Source: Riptortus pedestris
Taxonomy: Eukaryota > Arthropoda > Insecta > Hemiptera > Alydidae
DNA: 64,000 bases
NCBI GenBank assembly: GCA_019009955.1
Contig: CM032230.1
Coordinates: 32,088,001 to 32,152,000 of the forward strand
Direction of reading: 5' to 3'
Shown here: positions 26,336 through 39,800 of the stretch, piece by piece
How the letters are laid out: each line of letters begins with the position of its first letter
How positions within the stretch are numbered: position 1 is the stretch's first letter
Notes under the pieces: model-generated
What the model was told of the DNA's origin: nothing
Seen by the model: the letters and a program-made list of their open reading frames with translations, nothing else
Databases searched by the model: none
Program-made: the position numbers and the translations under genes

Positions 26336-27687
26336 TCTTCTAAAAAAGGTTGGCAGACTAGGTTAATGGGCACAGAACAATAAATATCTATAACAATTAT
26401 TAACGTTGTTTCGAATTAACTTAAATATTTACGCTAAATCTTAAATACATCGACGACCTTTAATGTACTAACTAATAACAAAAAAAAAAACAAGCAGGTG
26501 TTTCACAGTTTAAAATGAATCATTGTACCGTGAAACGGACTCAATGGAATATCTATAATCAGTAAGGCAGTCCCGCGAAGATAAATATAAAATATGGGTT
26601 AACTAAGTTTTATAGCTAAGACTAGAATTTCCTACATTGTAAAAAACATTACCACTCACACAAGCAAGAGAGGGAGCTCTCGCTTAATGTGGAGTAATAA
26701 ACTGCTACTTAAAGATGAATGGATATTTTCCAACTTACAGCTGGAGATTTTTAGCATAGCATGAGAACTTACTAAGGGTTCTAGAGCCTCAGAAGAAAGT
26801 ATCGTATAGAGGTTCAGGATGTATGTCAAATCAGAGCTGAGCGGAGTTGGATCCACATCATCAAAATTCTTATTTTTAGATTAAATTAGGAGCAGTAATT
26901 AATTAATTCAGTTTTAAAAACTGTGACCTAGAATTTAGAAGTTTGGGCGGGGCCGTATAACTGGGATGCTGTATCTAGAGATTTGAATGACTATCAACAC
27001 TGTATTTAGTATATCTTATAGTAGCGTTAAATCAATTTTAAAATTAAGTTCTTAGATTATTGTAACGGTTTTGAACTTACTGGATATCGTAAAGAGGAAA
27101 GGATATTTTGAAGGAATTGCAGAAAAAATATAGAAAACATAAAACGTTAGGAAAGAAACATCATAAAGTAGATTTTAATTATTCTTACAAGCATCAAAAC
27201 TGCATCTAGCAAATACTGCCCACTTTAACACATGTAGTATACTAGGGGTATGAAAAGTACTTCAATATGTTGTAGTTTCTGTAATAATAGTTTAAGCAGT
27301 TCGAACAGGGCTCACAACAGTTGTTAGTTTTGTTTTTAATTCATAGTTTGGTTTCTATGAATAAGAACTAACACGTGTTCAGTTACGCACGATCTTGTTG
27401 CATCAAGCTATAGGTACCACTTTTAAGTTTCATGACCAATGTCATGTTATGTACCATTAATTAAAGAATTTTGTCTGAAAGGCGCGTTTTCGTCGTTTGG
27501 TTCTGTTAATTATGTAACATACCCGGGTTCGAATTACAACGTGAAAATATGTATCTCCCTAAGTTAGAAAAATATTAATTCAAAATTTCTCATGTTCACT
27601 TGGGTAATAGGATAGACAGAACTGGCAATATCATTTTAAACTGCTAAAATTAATAATTCATAATATGTTCTTTTAAAAAATGTGAAT

Positions 27688-27888
27688 AAGGAGCTTATAT
27701 AAGCCGTGTGAGTTAAGGCGTTGATAAACCAAGAGCCACGGGTTCGATTCTCGAGTGGGTAATATGAATTGTTTTAGTGAACGACTCAAAAACTAGAATT
27801 CTAAGAACCATGGGCATGGCTAGAAAAATGTGATAACACGTCCCGATTAGCCTCAGTAGCAAAAAGTAAACGTTGACAAATAACAACT
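27688..27888 (+). mobile_element. SINE copy
   Basis: Head AAGCCGTGTGAGTTAAGG, B box CGGGTTCGATTCTCG, body GGCATGGCTAGAAAAATG and CCTCAGTAGCAAAAAGTA. No clear target-site duplication was found. Confidence 0.85.
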
Positions 27889-28559
27889 ACAAAGATGAAA
27901 AAAAATTAAAATCTGCTGCTCATTCTAACTAATATCACCCACCAATCATTGAATTCGATGTAACGAACATGAAAGTGAGATTGGCGATGCCTTTTGAACA
28001 AAATACTCGACGCTACCATAGGTAAGACAAATCTGAAGGAAAAGCAAATATCAAACTCTTGCGTAAGTACTTTGCTCAAAAAGCAAAAGAACTATTAATA
28101 ATACAAAATAAGAATGATAGAACGATATTACAAACAGTTTGTTTTGATTTACGAATAGAAAATTCTCAAGAGCATTAGGAAAGACCCATGAGAACTAGAG
28201 CCTTCCCATGCCCACGAAGTTGCTTCTTCTAATGCTTCGGTTAGCATTACGAAGTAACATAATATCGTCGAAGTAACAACTATTTCTCAATTATGTCCTT
28301 TTCCTTGAGTCCTACACGAGATATATCTTTCTTTAATAATGATTTTCAAGGATCATAATTGTATAAAAAAAAATATGTACACGAGTAAAATAGTTACATT
28401 GATACAAATAAATAGGGAGAAATTACAATTTTTTTCAGCAACATAATCCTGGGCCGTTAGCTGACAGAAATAATAACTTTGACAAACGAATGGAATATAT
28501 TTGTTTTTTTATTATGTTGTCATACACACATTTTTACTTCTTGACACAAAGTTGGTTTT

Positions 28560-28990
28560 TAATTATCTGCTTTGACCTTCCTAGAAACCATTTTGACTAG
28601 TTTTAGCGTGACGCCAGTTTGTATCTTGCGTAACTCAAAAACGACTTGTTTATAATATTGAAATTTCATATAATATTTAGGACTTCTGTCTACTAGTGAA
28701 CCTCCCCTTTTGATCAAAATCGATAAACGGGAGGGTGCAGGCCAAAAGAAAAATTTAGAATTATCGTGGAGAATACAAAACATTGGTATCGAACCATTTT
28801 TATCACCATAAAAAGGGCTAAAATTAAGTTGTATCACATTTTTTGTCCTGATGTATTAGAACTAATATATCCTACATCATTTTCAAATGAAATAATTTTA
28901 AATGAAGACAAAAAAGGCATTTTGATCGTTTAATTTAATAGCAGTACAAGGAAGACATGTGGTGCCCTCGTGAGATTTATTTTATTTGGC
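28560..28990 (+). repeat. Repeat family B, copy 1
   Basis: Shares with 56500-56915: ACCATTTTGACTAG, TTGAAATTTCATATAAT, TTTCAAATGAAAT, and the end AGTACAAGGAAGACATGTGG followed by TGCC and a CAGATTT-like end. No coding potential. Confidence 0.72.
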
Positions 28991-29213
28991 GTGTGCCATA
29001 AAATGCTTGGAGCAGACAGAACCAAAGTGCCAAGTCCACATGTCCCATCTATGTTAATTCCAGTACCGGTTTTCTTCCTTTATCCTTAAACTTGAATATT
29101 CATTTTCATTAAGAACAATAAATTTGTCGTCAGTAAATATTTCGTATGATATGAACATATAAATAATTAAGGGCTCAAGTTAAGTGCTCACTACAAGGAA
29201 AACATATTATGAG

Positions 29214-29216
<3 letters not shown>

Positions 29217-29255
<39 letters not shown>
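29217..29255. repeat. (TA)n microsatellite
   Basis: About 19 TA units, with TATG units after it. No family A sequence was recognised on either side. Confidence 0.95.
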
Positions 29256-29257
<2 letters not shown>

Positions 29258-30498
29258 GTATGTATGTATATATATAAAACATAACACACACACACAAAAT
29301 AAAACTGATGAACTATTTACATTATTTACAAATTATCTAATTTTTCTCCATTTGTTTGAATTAGCAAACTACTTATTAATAAGTAGAACTATTGGAGTCA
29401 AAAAATGTATCTATATGGCTCAAGGATTGTAAATTGGCTAATTACAGCAAAGACTTTTAAAGTTATTTTTACTAAGGCTTCATGATGATTTGTGTCTTTC
29501 AATATAATTGATATTGTCATTTGAACAAAAAGGAAACATTCCAATTTCGGCAACGACTTATGATTGTCAATATGCACTCATAACATCCAGTCCGTTGAAG
29601 ATAATAAATCTTAAACTATTGTAACTTGGTTTTTTTTATATATATCATGTTAAAGAATAGAGTTCAGTTGAAGAAATAAAATATGTAATAAGTTGATTAT
29701 TTACTTTTTTCTGAATCAGTTAAATCAAATGTTTTCTTCCTTTATATGGGACTTTTGTTGATAAGAAAAGAGATGAAGAGATAAAGCCAAGATCGATGAA
29801 TAGTAATTACTTAGACCGTAATTCTAAAAATAATAATAATAATAGGAGTTTAATCTTGTTCCCATAAAACGAAGGTATAACAACTATAGCACAGAGTAAA
29901 CACAAGGAAAAGAATTTAGGAGGCCCGATTTCATGGAAAATCTGGGAACAGTTACAAGACAACCCGGTAGCAGGGTAAAAGGAACGAAACGCCGAATGAT
30001 GACCCATATACCAATGCTGTATCGAATAACTTACTCCTTTGTGCCATGACAGGAACAGATCTTCAGAGCGTCATCTTAAACTAGTTTCGGCAGTTTTCTG
30101 TGTCCTTTTGATTGTACCGTTTGGAGTGAAAGCCATTGGCACAAAGTTTAAGGACACTAATATCCAATTATACGGCTGATGACGCAAATAAAAAATGATG
30201 AAGCCCCGATGCCATATATAATAGGACTTATGTAATACACTTATTTTAACAATAAGAAGTACCATTTTATGTAGCTTCAAAGGGTGGGTAAGTAAAAAGT
30301 ATTTACCGGTTGAAATGCAGCGCTCGGATAGCCACTTCACACTTCAAAAACCCAAACCAATACAAAAAAAAAGTCTAACACCCAGAAGTTGCGTAAACTG
30401 AACAGATTTTCCACGTGCCATAACGACAAAAAGATGTCATCTGTTTGCCAATTTTGACAAAAACTGCTCCGTCTGAGCACTCTTTTTAGAGGTTTTAG

Positions 30499-31115
30499 CA
30501 GATTTCCTTATGGGAAATTAGCTATTGAGGTAGTACTCATGACGCGATTTTCGAAAGATTTCCTCAAATGTCCATTGATCCTATCCAGGAGATGACGATA
30601 ATGAAGTCTGTTCAAAATTATATATATTTATCAGTTAACGCTCTAGCGGTTGCATTTATTGTTGCATCTCTTCCAAATTCGATATTTAATCGTTTTATGA
30701 AAAAGAAAGTACAAGTTCGTTAATGGCAGAAATCTGACCAGTGTGAGGGGGAGATTAGAGTGTGAATTTCGAAAATTCTAGGTATCTCCGTAATCCTAAG
30801 TAGGATCGAAAAAGTGAATAGGACCAATCTTATTGGAAATTTAATTTTCTATGTATGTTAAAATATATGGGTTTTTTTTATTATTTTTATTATTAACCTT
30901 AACATTAGCATTTTTTAGTTTTTAGCCTTCAGTAAACCCCCACTTCTACTCTCGACATATTAACAATAAGCTGTTATATTATGAAACACTTTATTTGAAC
31001 CCTAAGTGCTAAATATTGTTCTCATATAACGTTTATTTTTTGAGATAAATGTAAATACGCGATGCAGGAGGGAAATCTGCTAAATTAACACAGCCTCAGC
31101 GTGACGGACTTTCCC
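30499..31115 (-). mobile_element. Repeat family A complete copy, reversed
   Basis: From the palindrome TTTCCTTATGGGAAA (30503-30517), through GTACTCATGACGCGATTTTC, a short TA tract and ACGCTCTAGCGGTTGC, to GCCTCAGCGTGACGGACTTT at 31112. A fragment of another start (AAAGTCTAACACCCAG) is at 30367. Confidence 0.83.
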
Positions 31116-31350
31116 TAGCTGTTGGGGTTGCCCACATGACAAAATTACACGAAAATTCCTTCAAATCTTCTAGTCGTAGTGACAATATATTAAATTAAAA
31201 GAACGGAATATATATTCCTATATACGAGTGGAACAGTTGGAGTAGAAAACGGAAAATGACATGCCTAATAATGGGTTGCAAGTAACATCCAAGTTCCAGA
31301 CAGCCATCATTAGATACGCACGCGTGAGTGGATATAGTTTATTGCTTTAA

Positions 31351-31353
<3 letters not shown>

Positions 31354-31389
<36 letters not shown>
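31354..31389. repeat. (TA)n microsatellite
   Basis: About 18 TA units, followed at a distance by a short GT run near 31461-31474. Confidence 0.95.
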
Positions 31390-31392
<3 letters not shown>

Positions 31393-31847
31393 GAGAGTTT
31401 GTAGATATCATTAAATGTAAATGTGATAATAAAAATACATATAATTATGTTTACAAACATGTGTGTGTGTATGTGATGTACGATAAATTAGTGTTGGATT
31501 TTATAACTATGAACATTCAACAATGGGTAACAACCTGATTGAGGAAGGAATGACATAATGGCCCCAAAGAGCTTGTTGCATGGATAAAAAAGTGTTAATC
31601 CTTAAAATCACCGTGACAGCCCAATAATTAGGGAAAGTTACAAAACGCTAAACTTCAGCCTCCCTAGAACAAATCCTTTGTCACCATAGAAAAGAAAGAC
31701 TTACATCTCCCAGGAACCACCATATTTCCTTTCACTGTTTGAATACTTCTAATAATACTCTCTGCCTAACAAAACTATAATTGGACCAAGCCAAATTAGT
31801 CCGGAAAAAGTTAAACATTCACCTTTAAAATTATAACGCGTCCTATG

Positions 31848-32600
31848 CCTTTGAAGGGGAGTTTCAGCGATCTATTGAGGTCGTCCTTATGACGCGATTC
31901 TCGAAAAATGTCCTCAAATGTCCATCGATCACCTAGGAGATGACGAAAATGAGGTGCGTTCAAATTTTATATATGTCTAGCGGTCCCAATTTTTGTTTGA
32001 CCACTACCAAACTGGATATTTAAATGTTTTAAATAAAAATGAAGACCAAGTTCGTTAACGGCTGGACTCGGGCAGGCTGGGTGGGAGGAGGGATTTCGAC
32101 AATTCGAAATATCTTCGTTATTATACGTCGGATCGAGAAAGTGAATAGAACATACCTTATTGCTAATTAAATGTACTATAAATGTTGAAGTCATGTTATA
32201 TATTTCATTCCAAAGTTAAATACCAAATATGGTTCTCATTGATCTTTTACTTTGTCAGATACATGCGAATACGTTATGTGATGGCACATCATTTAGGATT
32301 ATTCGTCCTTTACTCGAAAATGTTTATTTGATCTATACCATATTTTACATTTAACCGTTTCAGTAAACACTAAAGATTTTATTATTTATTGGCGGAATTC
32401 AGTCCTCAAATAGTGAAGGTGTAGGGGGGGATTCGTAAATTCAAAATATCTTCGTTATAATGTTGTAGAATCAATTTTGTTGAACTACTGATGTTCTACA
32501 GTTGTTCTGTGCATTTTTTCGTAGCTCAAGAATTAAGCGAATTATTATTACGTTCTCGCTTTTGCGTTCAGTAAACTCCCACTTCAACCCAACGGAATTT
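31848..32600 (-). mobile_element. Two adjacent family A copies, reversed
   Basis: The first runs about 31848-32310 (ATTGAGGTCGTCCTTATGAC, GAGATGACGAAAATGAGG, TATACGTCGGATCGAG). The second, more decayed, runs about 32310-32600 (CTTCGTTATAATGTTG, GCGTTCAGTAAACTCCCAC). They end about 0.4 kb before the LRR gene start. Confidence 0.75.
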
Positions 32601-32991
32601 TGTTTAGAAATACAGTGTGTCAACCAGCACATGGGAAATTTGCTTTCTTTACACAGGCTTTACATGGTAGACTTTGTTTTCGTTGCACCATTTTTGAATT
32701 TGTTCGTATCCTAGAGTATTTGCATTTATGATTCGAGTTTGATCATAAGATCTTTGCAGGATTCATCGCCTTATCCCACCCCATATTATTTACTTTTCAT
32801 AAAAGAAATAACTAATGAATAACAATGCTCATATATGCTTTATTCATATTAATTAAAAGACTGATAAAAAAAACACTGGGCTCATTTCTCTAAGAACCTT
32901 TATTGTCAATAAAGTCTTGCAAAGTAAAGTAAAGCTTCTGAGATAGTTCTTAACAAACTAATAGTTCATGTAAATTTTGTTGCAGGTCGTT

Positions 32992-33864
32992 ATGACGGGA
33001 TGGATTCTCCTGTTGGCATGTGGCCTTCTATCAGTAAGAGCAGCAGAGGCTCAGTGCCCATGGGATCGGCAGGTGACAGAACTACAATCATCCTGCATAT
33101 GCGCCTACAACCTACTCGAACAGCTATCAGTCCAATGTGACATGGTTGATTATCCAATCCTTCTCAGGGCATTGGATAAATTTGGTAGATCAACATCAAT
33201 AGACTTACTTTATGTGAACAATAGTACCATAAAAGCTCTGACTTCAGGAGCATTCAAACACTTGAAGCTAACAAACCTTCAACTTTCGAGCTGTAAAATA
33301 AGAACTGTGGCTTCAGGAGCGTTTGACGGTCTACATGGCTCACTAAAAAATCTCTACCTACAAGACAATGAAATAGAAGAGGTTCCAGTAGAAAGTATTA
33401 GGACTTTAAGGAACCTAACAACACTTGACTTGTCCAAAAACAGAATTACTAAAATACCTGATAATGCCTTTGTAACACTTTCAAATTTAGCAACACTAAA
33501 GCTTTCGGATAACAACCTAACAATTAGTAGAAATGCATTTAATGGACTGGCGAATTCTTTAAAGAACTTGAATTTGAAAGGTACCCGACAAAAGAAAATA
33601 CCTGATGCAGTAAGAGGCTTGAAGACTTTGGCCTTCCTTGATTTAGCACAAAATGGACTCCACGATCTTCCAGGGCCTGGTGCAGCAGCTATATTTGAAG
33701 GACTTCAGTCACTTACAGCACTTAACCTTGAGAGAAATGTAATCCAAAGTGTTGGCGATGAAACCTTTCAAGCAATTAGTGATACATTAAGCTCACTCAG
33801 CCTTTTAAACAACCTCTTAACAGAATTTCCAACAGGTGCAATTAAAGCACTAACAGAACTAAGG
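32992..33864 (+). CDS. LRR receptor, coding exon 1 (signal peptide, N-cap, LRRs 1-9)
   Basis: Encodes residues 1-291. The hydrophobic leader MTGWILLLACGLLSVRAAEA precedes QCPW, a typical cleavage site and first N-cap cysteine. Repeats of the LxxLxLxxNxL type follow. The exon ends after the ELR of repeat 10 at a strong donor, AGG|GTAAGA, phase 0. An acceptor, TTTTGTTGCAG, ends at 32985, six bases before the ATG. So at least one non-coding exon lies upstream and was not identified. Confidence 0.93.
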
Positions 33865-36800
33865 GTAAGATAATTTTATGTAACTCAGAAATTTCTTATG
33901 AATTATAAGTTTTAAATAGAATGATGTAATATATTAAAATGAATTAATTATAACTTGAGGGAACTTTATTTACTATATTCACAAAGTTATACGTAAAATA
34001 TAAGTTATTTGGTGGTGAACCATAATTTATCTTACGTTACATAAAATTAAATCTAAAAGTATAATAAGGGAGTCATATATATATTTCATTTGCTAACTTA
34101 TTTGTCTGATTTTATTCAGGTGCTAGATATTGGATTCAACCTTCTTACTGAACTTCCTGTGGATGCTTTTATTGGAAATCCCTCTCTAACACTCCTTGCC
34201 TTAGATGGAAACCCTCTGTCAACAGTGCCAGCAGAGGCTGTTACTCATCTCAATACTACTCTAAGAGGACTGAGCCTTGGAGGAAGATTTCTTCATTGTG
34301 ATTGTAGGCTGAAATGGGTGGCCGAGTGGATCCGGAGAGGAGACCTCCAAGTAACATCAAGAGAAAGAAATCCACAGTTTTGTGGATCACCACCTCGCTT
34401 TACTGAGAGAAACTTTTACAGCATAGAACCAGAAGGTAATTTATTTCTTATCTAATGTCTATAGCAATCATAACATTTTGGAGAGTCTGTACACTCGGCT
34501 ATAAAACTTAAAGCCAAACTTGTCTTAGTTAAATGGAAAGGTAAACAAATTTTGGCATTCAAATAAGCTGAATACCATATTTTTTCGTCAAACATTATTC
34601 AAAATTAAGGAATCAAGAAGTTTTTATATCAAATAAAATTAAAAACCTCAGAATTATTTACACTAACAAAATCACTTATTAATATGAATTTTATTTGAAA
34701 AATGGCTACTTATTTGTGCAAATACATTGAAGGTAAGGAATGTTGTTTCTCCATTTAAAAAACAAAATTTAACTGATTACTCTTTAGTTTATTGGCCCAC
34801 TGTTTAAAAATCTAAACAGAAGAAAAATAAGAAATACACCTCAATTCAATATCAAAGTTAGTAAAGGAACAAATAGAATAAAAAATGTTTTAGTGTAATA
34901 TATTTATTATGAGTTAGATGAGTTCTCCAAAAATAGAAGGATACACAAAAAACATGCATGCATTTGTTTATTTAAATACCATTACACTTAATTATCAGAA
35001 TTCAGAAAATATTTAGCTATAACAACTCATGATAAGTAACAGTTTGGATTTCAGGATTTAATATGGATCCAGGAACATAATTATTGTAAACTATTAGTAC
35101 CATTTAGAACCATTTATTACAAGGTTTCAATTTTATATACTTTACTTCTTCCAATGCTTTACATAAATATTTAATACTTTTCATCCGTTTAGGTTTACTT
35201 TTACATATTTCTCTTAAAGAAAATAATTATCGAATAAATTGAAAAATCAAAATGTCTCCAATATGAGGTGGATCAAAAAATTGAATAGAACAAATCTTCC
35301 TTAAATTTAATTTTCTATAATGATTGTGCTTTTTCTATTTCACGACTGAGATATTTGAATTTTTTAGTTTTGAGTATTTAGTAAACTCCCATTCTTACTC
35401 TTTTCTTATTAACAATAAGCTCAAGTATCAAGAAACATCTTATTCCTTCACTAATATCAAATATGATTTTCAATGGACTTTTAAAATGTGATACGCATGC
35501 AAAAATGTTCAATACTATGTCATCAATAAAGATAGACTTTTAAGAGACCTCAATATTTATTCGGTCTATACGGTCTCCAGTAGTTCATATAAGGCTAAAA
35601 ATAAATTTGTTAATAATCATAATCAGACCACAAGGAGAGGGGGTAAAGTAAAAAATTTGAAATATCTCCATAATTTTTTTAACATTATTTATTTTTTGGT
35701 CAGATTTAAAAATACTATATAACCAATCTTGTTAAACATTTAATGCTCTACAAATTTTTTTCTAGATACTTTTTGTAACAGTTAAATATTAAGTGAATTT
35801 TTTTTTTTTTTTTTAATTTTTGTTTTTAGACACCAGTAACCTCCACTCCTACTCATGGGATTTTCACTTTTCAGTAACTGAATCTCTAATCATCTCATGC
35901 CCAACTTAAATTTGAAGCTATGGTTACATAGGTTTCTATAAGTGGAGAAATAAATAGAAAATTAAACTTGAAATGTAGCCCCTGCATGATCGACTTTTTT
36001 TATTATTATTTTTAATGGGAAATCTTAAACATTTTCAGAATTGGTGTGTACTCCAAGTAAGCCAGGAATTGCCACACCTGTAGCCGAAGAAGAGGTAGTA
36101 GTGCAAGGAGAGGAAAATGTACCCCCAGAGATAGGAGTAGGAGTAGCATATGCTGAAGAGCCATCAAGCACTAGCACCGAAGCCCCTTCGTCATCGACAA
36201 CCCCGAGCACTACAACACCAACGACAACGACTACAACTACCACCACGACAACAACAACAACAACGACGGAGAAACCAAGCACCGTGTCCAGAGCTACAAC
36301 TAAGCCCACAACACCGAAACCTGAAACCACGACAGTAAGGAAAGGAAACGTAGTACTATCCCGGAGCACACCTTGGCCCCAGCAGAGACCACCACTGGTC
36401 TTAGGTCATCACCCTAGGACACCTCAAGAAGTCATTGTGAGGTCAGCTCATAGGCAGGACAATTCGGTCATAATACAATGGGATTCAGACACTGCGAACA
36501 TTCTAGGATTTAGAGTTGTTTACAGGCTTTTTGGAGACAAAAGCTTTAAACAAGGTCCTCCACTTGAAGCCAGTGAAAGAGAATTTAAAATAAAAAATGT
36601 TCCCTCACAGGTAAGTAACTTCTTATAATAACATAAACAATAGCAGCTAGACTTAAGAAGTAAATTATAGTTATCAAGCTGTAGTGTTGAAACCATTTAA
36701 TGACTAATTAAATAGTGTTAAAACTCGGCTGATAAAGGAACACTTTAGATTTTAACATTACAGTTTTTATAAAACTAATATAAACTGATGGCAGACTAAA

Positions 36801-39800
36801 ACTTCATTTACCAAATGACCAAACAGCATAAAACAAAGAGCACACTCTTAAAAACCAAAACGTCTTTTCAAGGTATAGAAATAATAAAACAAATAGAAAA
36901 AAAAAATATTATAAATTCATTACAAAATTTCTTTACCAATAATCCAAAAAAAAAAAAATAATTATAATATTACTTTACAGGTTGGTTTTAGTAATAAGTA
37001 GATTAGTAAGGGTTCAAGAGTTTTAATTTTGTGTTAGTAAATTATGAATACATATGTCTTAAGTTAGATGAAAAATTTCTAACAAAAAGTCTAAAAGGAA
37101 AAAAAAATTACCAATGAGATGGACCGAAACAAGGAGAAGAAGCACATATATTGAAGCCCTAACAAAATCACCCAAAACACACCTTTAGGTAGAACAATAC
37201 ACATCGTTAGAAACAATTAGTAGTAAGACCTTGTTAATCAGAAATCCATATTTTTAATTGTGAAATAATGACCAATATCAATTCTTTAACCGTCGATAAT
37301 ATGGTAGAAGGTCATACTTTTTTCGACCCACAAATTCTTTTATTAGAGTGAAAAATGAAGAAATCACTTATCATTGACATAGAAAATCCAAATGAATGTA
37401 AATGTATGTACTATTAAAGGTCAAATAGAATAATACAAATATTTTGGAAACGCGACTAATAAAATTACACAAGTTTGGTCCAGCAAAAATGTATTTCAAA
37501 GATCAAAAAAACCTTGAATCTCTATTTTTTTTTTTTTATAAAAATCCAGTTAATCTGTAGACTGTGAGATTATAAAGGATTTTTTTGGGGGGTTAAACTA
37601 TAACTGATCAAATTAATATAGACGTGCATTGGAATAATCTGCCAAGTCTGTGATTCAGGTACTAAATCTGCACCTGTGATGAAGTTATAGATAATAAAAT
37701 AACATTTCATACATAATAATATCAAAATACACACAACTCTATTCTTTTTTTCTTTTCTTTTTACAGGAATGCATTATTGTTTGTGTGATATCATTAGAAG
37801 AAATAAATGTAACACCTGAAACTGTGCCCTACAATCAGTGCAGGGAAGTGAGGACAGTCATGTCATCTACGAATAACATGGACAAGATTACTATAGCTGC
37901 AAGCGCTGCGATTTGTGGAACTGTTGTAATTGCAGTAATCATATTTGTAGCGGCTAGCAGAAGACGCTCTCGAAAGTTACATACACTAGAGGGACACTCA
38001 GGGAAAATGGGACTTCCTGTTGGCGGACTCCCTGTAGCCTGCTGCCCAGCCTCTAGCCCAGGCCCCCTCTCATCACTTGCAACCCTCAATGCTTTCACTT
38101 CTCACAAAGATTGGGACCAAGTATCAGTTTACAGCAACAGGAGCCTCAGTCGGCCTAATAGAATGTACCACATGGAGCGGCAAGGTACGTACCATGACAA
38201 TGACCTCACGGACTTTAGAAGGAAACTATACCTAAGCTTGCATAATGCATAATTTGGACTATACTAACTATTTATTTCCTAGTGATAGAGTGATATTATC
38301 TTATTCGTATAATGTAATTTTTCCTGTCCTAGCTTAAGGATAGTAATGCTCAACAATTAATAATAAATATTTAATTAGATATAATCAATAAGAAAATCAA
38401 CCAGTAAAAACAAATAGTAGGCTAAACTTAAATAACATATTTAGTCAATGTCCTGTAGACATTTAATTCAATAAACTTCTGTTTACTTTAAAAGAAATAT
38501 ATAGACTAAAAATTGTATGGAAATAAACATGGGCATAACTACATTAATGTCCGAAAGATTAATACAGATAGAAAACTTTAATTGAAAGGACTTTTCAATA
38601 ATGAAACATTTTCTAAAACTGTTTAAGAAACTCTAATTAAAATAAAACTTTCATTATTGAGTAGAATAGAACTAGAAAAAATAAATTAGGTTCAAAAGAA
38701 ATAAACGTTATTTAAGTTTCAAAATCTGTTCAAATCAAATAATTTATTTTGTTATTAAAGGTTGACTTGTTAAATCTTCTTGTCACAGAGGATCGAACAT
38801 TAAGAACACTCATTATAGTGCACTTGAACATACCTCATTATGATTATTTAAAAGGATTAGTTTTCTCTCAGTTAAGCAGAATTAATTGACGCTGGGTACT
38901 CACAACCAACCAGTATAATAGGTTTGTAAAAATTACATAATCATTTTCTTTGTTGACAGATTTTTAACGCTTTCTGTATGATTCTGGCTGAATTTTACAA
39001 CACTTCTTGCTGTGAACATTGTTACTCATCAAAAATTAAGGATATGCATAGTCATATTTAATATGAACTCATTCATTGAGACAATAATAGAAATTAGGCT
39101 TGTGAATTCTAAAATACTTTTAATTTTATTACTATCCGTTTTCAAAATGTATGTGGTATAACTTTTTATATTACACTAGTTACATTCTAAAAAAGTAAAA
39201 AGTAATAATTTTCATAAATGACACATTGAATTGACAACAAAGTATATACTCCTAAAAGTACTAAACTGATGTGTGAACAATATCAAAAGGAGGGAGTATT
39301 GTATGTCAACCTTTAATAACTGTTATCAAACTCAGAGCAACCAAAATACTTTTGTTTCACTTTTACTTTAATCTCGTAATAATATATAACTAAAATACAA
39401 AAATTGCAAACTGTAAAATGTCAATAATATTACAAGTGAATTAATATAGTAACGACTAGTTTCAATATAGTAAATGATGATAATAATTAGTAAAGATTTA
39501 AATCATTTTAATTACCGAGAAAGTTGCATTTTGTTCTACTCTTTTGATTAATCAAAAATAAGGCCTGCCAAAGATAATAACCTTAAAACATTTATTAATA
39601 CTTAATAGGTGTTGATATCCTATTTTTTATTGTCCATTGTGTAATTTATATAGTTTTAAGAACAACTAAATGAACTAAGTCAAATTTATAGATGTAACCT
39701 ACCTTTAGCATTAGCATAAGGTAGTATAAGTGAGAAACATATTTCAAAGAAATTTATTTGCGAAAAATAAGGGTATCAGGGGAAAACCTAAAACCAAAGA

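Larger units (their letters stand above)
25601..32985. other. No gene seen upstream of the LRR receptor
   Basis: Apart from listed repeats, 26341-27687, 28991-30366 and 31116-31847 show nothing recognisable. The non-coding first exon of the LRR receptor should lie somewhere upstream but cannot be placed. Confidence 0.5.

Noticed and set aside
36025..36369. 114-codon minus-strand frame rich in valine
   Set aside because: It is the antisense shadow of the threonine codons in LRR receptor exon 3.
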